From Rhodoglobus sp. (GTDB lineage Bacteria; Actinomycetota; Actinomycetes; Actinomycetales; Microbacteriaceae), in contig JAODAQ010000054.1 of NCBI GenBank assembly GCA_025463515.1, forward strand, positions 33,072 to 97,071: 64,000 nucleotides of DNA, in the 5' to 3' direction. This document shows, one piece after another, positions 62,849 to 64,000 of the stretch (positions within the stretch are counted from its first letter, which is position 1; every line of letters starts with the position of its first letter). A program made the position numbers and the translations under genes. A model generated the notes under the pieces. It did no database searches. It saw only the letters and a list, made by a program, of their open reading frames with translations, and was not told the origin of the DNA.

Positions 62849-63718
62849 ATGGCGAGCCTGCTGAGCCGGCTCGCGCCGCTCGTCATCACCCTCCGCGGCT
62901 CGAAGCGGATGTTCTCCTCCGCCACGCGCACCCTCGACCGGGTCGCACGTCTCCAGCGCAAGCCCGCCTCGTTCGAGCCGCCGGCGTCGCTCGCCGCCAC
63001 CCGCCGCGAGGTGGACGGCTGGCCCGTCTACGACGTCGGCTCCGGTGAGCGCCACGTGGTGTACCTGCACGGCGGTTGCTACGTGTTCGAGATCGACCCG
63101 ATCCACTGGGCCCTTGTCGGCAAGCTCGCGAATGAGGCGGGCGTGCACGTTGTGGTTCCGATCATGCCGCTGGCCCCGACCGGCACGGCTGAGGCCGTCG
63201 TCGCCCAAGTGGCTTCGCTCGTGGCATCCATCGTCGCCTCTGCGGGCGCTTCGAACGTGAGCATCGTGGGCGATTCTTCGGGCGGCGGTATGGCGCTGGC
63301 CGTCGTCATGGCTCTGCGAGACCTCGAGGTGCCGCCACTGCGCGCGACAGTGCTGATCTCGCCGTGGCTGGACGTGAGCGGCACCGACCCGCGCCTCGCG
63401 GAGATCGCGCCGCGCGACCCGTGGCTGGCCGTGCCGGGCACGCACGCGGCCGGTGCGCTCTACCGCGGCTCGCTCGGCGAGGCCGACTGGCGGGTGTCGC
63501 CCCTGTACGGCTCGCTCGAGGACCTCGGGCCGATCACGATGTTCAGCGGCACGCGCGACATCCTCAACGCCGACGCGCACCGCCTTCTCCCGCTTGCTCT
63601 AGAGGCAGGGCTTGTCGTCGACTTCCACGAGGGGGACGGGATGGTCCACAACTACCCGATCCTCCCGATGCCCGAGGGGGATGCGGCGCGCGCGGTCATC
63701 GTCGCAGCGGTGCGCTAG
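62849..63718 (+). CDS. Alpha/beta hydrolase (HSL/Abhydrolase_3 type)
   Basis: The 289-residue protein has the hormone-sensitive-lipase-type oxyanion motif as HGGC (VVYLHGGCYVF near residue 75; normally HGGG), nucleophile GDSSGGGMAL near residue 143, acid Asp in SGTRDILNADA near 233, and catalytic His in GMVHNYPILP near 268. It hydrolyses short acyl esters, possibly acetylated sugars or sterols. Its stop interlocks with the convergent 39-residue gene in CTAG. Confidence 0.87.
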   Translation: MASLLSRLAPLVITLRGSKRMFSSATRTLDRVARLQRKPASFEPPASLAATRREVDGWPVYDVGSGERHVVYLHGGCYVFEIDPIHWALVGKLANEAGVHVVVPIMPLAPTGTAEAVVAQVASLVASIVASAGASNVSIVGDSSGGGMALAVVMALRDLEVPPLRATVLISPWLDVSGTDPRLAEIAPRDPWLAVPGTHAAGALYRGSLGEADWRVSPLYGSLEDLGPITMFSGTRDILNADAHRLLPLALEAGLVVDFHEGDGMVHNYPILPMPEGDAARAVIVAAVR

Positions 63719-63834
63719 AAGCGGCCGGGGCCTATTCTCCAGCCGTGGATGAGACGCAGAACGACGAGCGTCACCACGGCCGCCGCGATCGCTATCGTCA
63801 GCAGGATCACCCGCAGCGGCACCTTCTGGTCCAT
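63715..63834 (-). CDS. Very small single-pass membrane protein (39 residues)
   Basis: The frame reads MDQKVPLRVILLTIAIAAAV then one more hydrophobic stretch and a basic tail WRIGPGRF. It has a leaderless-type TAGCGT box (63841-63846) exactly six bases before the ATG and a stop that interlocks with the hydrolase stop in CTAG, as four other convergent pairs do here. These two signals make it likely to be real despite its size. Function unknown. Confidence 0.65.
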   Translation of the reverse strand: MDQKVPLRVILLTIAIAAAVVTLVVLRLIHGWRIGPGRF

Positions 63835-63878
63835 GGGGACACGCTAGTGGCGCCTGTGGTGGGCTGCGGGTGGCGTCG

Positions 63879-64000
63879 TTAGCAGCCGGGGCCGGTGGGG
63901 TTGTGGTTGCAGTTGTGTTCGACGAGGACGGTTTTGGCGTCGCCGACGCGGAGGGTGAGCGGGTTGGCGGGGATGGTGAGGGTGCCGGTGATCGGGGTCC
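63879..64000 (-). CDS. C-terminal fragment of an unidentified protein (cut by window edge)
   Basis: About 40 residues are visible, ending LRVGDAKTVLVEHNCNHNPTGPGC and a TAA stop (quoted beyond the core only by its Cys-rich end NCNHNPTGPGC). The beta-rich part before it (TGTLTIPANPLTLRV) looks like an Ig-like or carbohydrate-binding edge domain of a secreted protein. The two cysteines may pair. Nothing more can be said from this fragment. Confidence 0.5.
   Translation of the reverse strand, partial: TPITGTLTIPANPLTLRVGDAKTVLVEHNCNHNPTGPGC

Noticed and set aside
63746..63880. A plus-strand frame of 44 codons starting at GTG 63746 with TATTCT six bases before it
   Set aside because: The promoter-like box fits, but the peptide is Arg/His/Gln-rich without structure, while the minus strand encodes a coherent membrane helix with its own box and CTAG stop interlock.

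Overview
The window is GC-rich, densely packed DNA from an actinobacterium. It is most probably a member of the Microbacteriaceae, judging by gene families and order: ClpS-DUF2017-metallopeptidase, a DUF222/HNH protein, DUF3097, DUF2510 proteins, an EttA-type ABC-F protein and a 1216-residue SCO7613-like membrane protein. It looks like ordinary chromosome. No phage, integrase, transposase, plasmid or CRISPR genes were seen. Many operons are joined by 4-bp ATGA or GTGA overlaps. At least 27 genes have a TANNNT-like -10 box only 6 or 7 bases before the start codon, which points to widespread leaderless mRNAs.

Layout. 1-13 kb: the end of a methyltransferase-like gene, a Tat-exported phosphoesterase/phospholipase C, an M23 peptidase, two glycosyltransferases, PspC and SPFH membrane proteins, and a DUF222/HNH protein. 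13.1-18 kb: a TPP riboswitch leads into a thiamine ABC importer (binding protein, fused permease, ATPase), then a P-loop kinase-like gene and a two-domain rhodanese. 18-27 kb: a metallopeptidase-DUF2017-clpS operon, tRNA-His, orn, a MarR-MFS pair with a visible operator, tRNA-Arg, transporter and reductase genes. 27-34.4 kb: an SSB-like protein, ettA, two thioesterases, a flavin dehydrogenase and a deazaflavin-type oxidoreductase.

34.5-45.1 kb is the main metabolic block. A branched-chain 2-oxoacid dehydrogenase (E1 alpha, E1 beta, E2) and a methyltransferase are followed by a TetR regulator. Divergent from TetR runs an operon for both subunits of a biotin-dependent (probably methylcrotonyl-CoA) carboxylase, an acyl-CoA dehydrogenase, a MaoC hydratase and a CitE-like lyase. 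Together they would take leucine carbon to acetyl-CoA and acetoacetate. The gene set matches the Mycobacterium tuberculosis Rv2495c-Rv2506 locus. Two tandem palindromic operators lie between tetR and the operon.

45-64 kb: an HxlR regulator with a divergent quinone reductase, a pepN-mscS-truncated haemoglobin operon, a non-coding 353-bp stretch with tandem repeats and an 18-bp-arm hairpin, rpiB with a Nei-like glycosylase, PaiB and an amidohydrolase, dps, a histidine kinase/LuxR response regulator pair, the giant membrane protein, and small membrane protein genes.

The most unusual signals are a roughly 34-bp palindromic repeat family, which twice supplies a stop codon and once lies in frame inside the carboxylase alpha subunit, the density of leaderless promoters (including overlapping divergent ones), and convergent genes whose stop codons interlock in CTAG. 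I found no clearly new multi-gene system.
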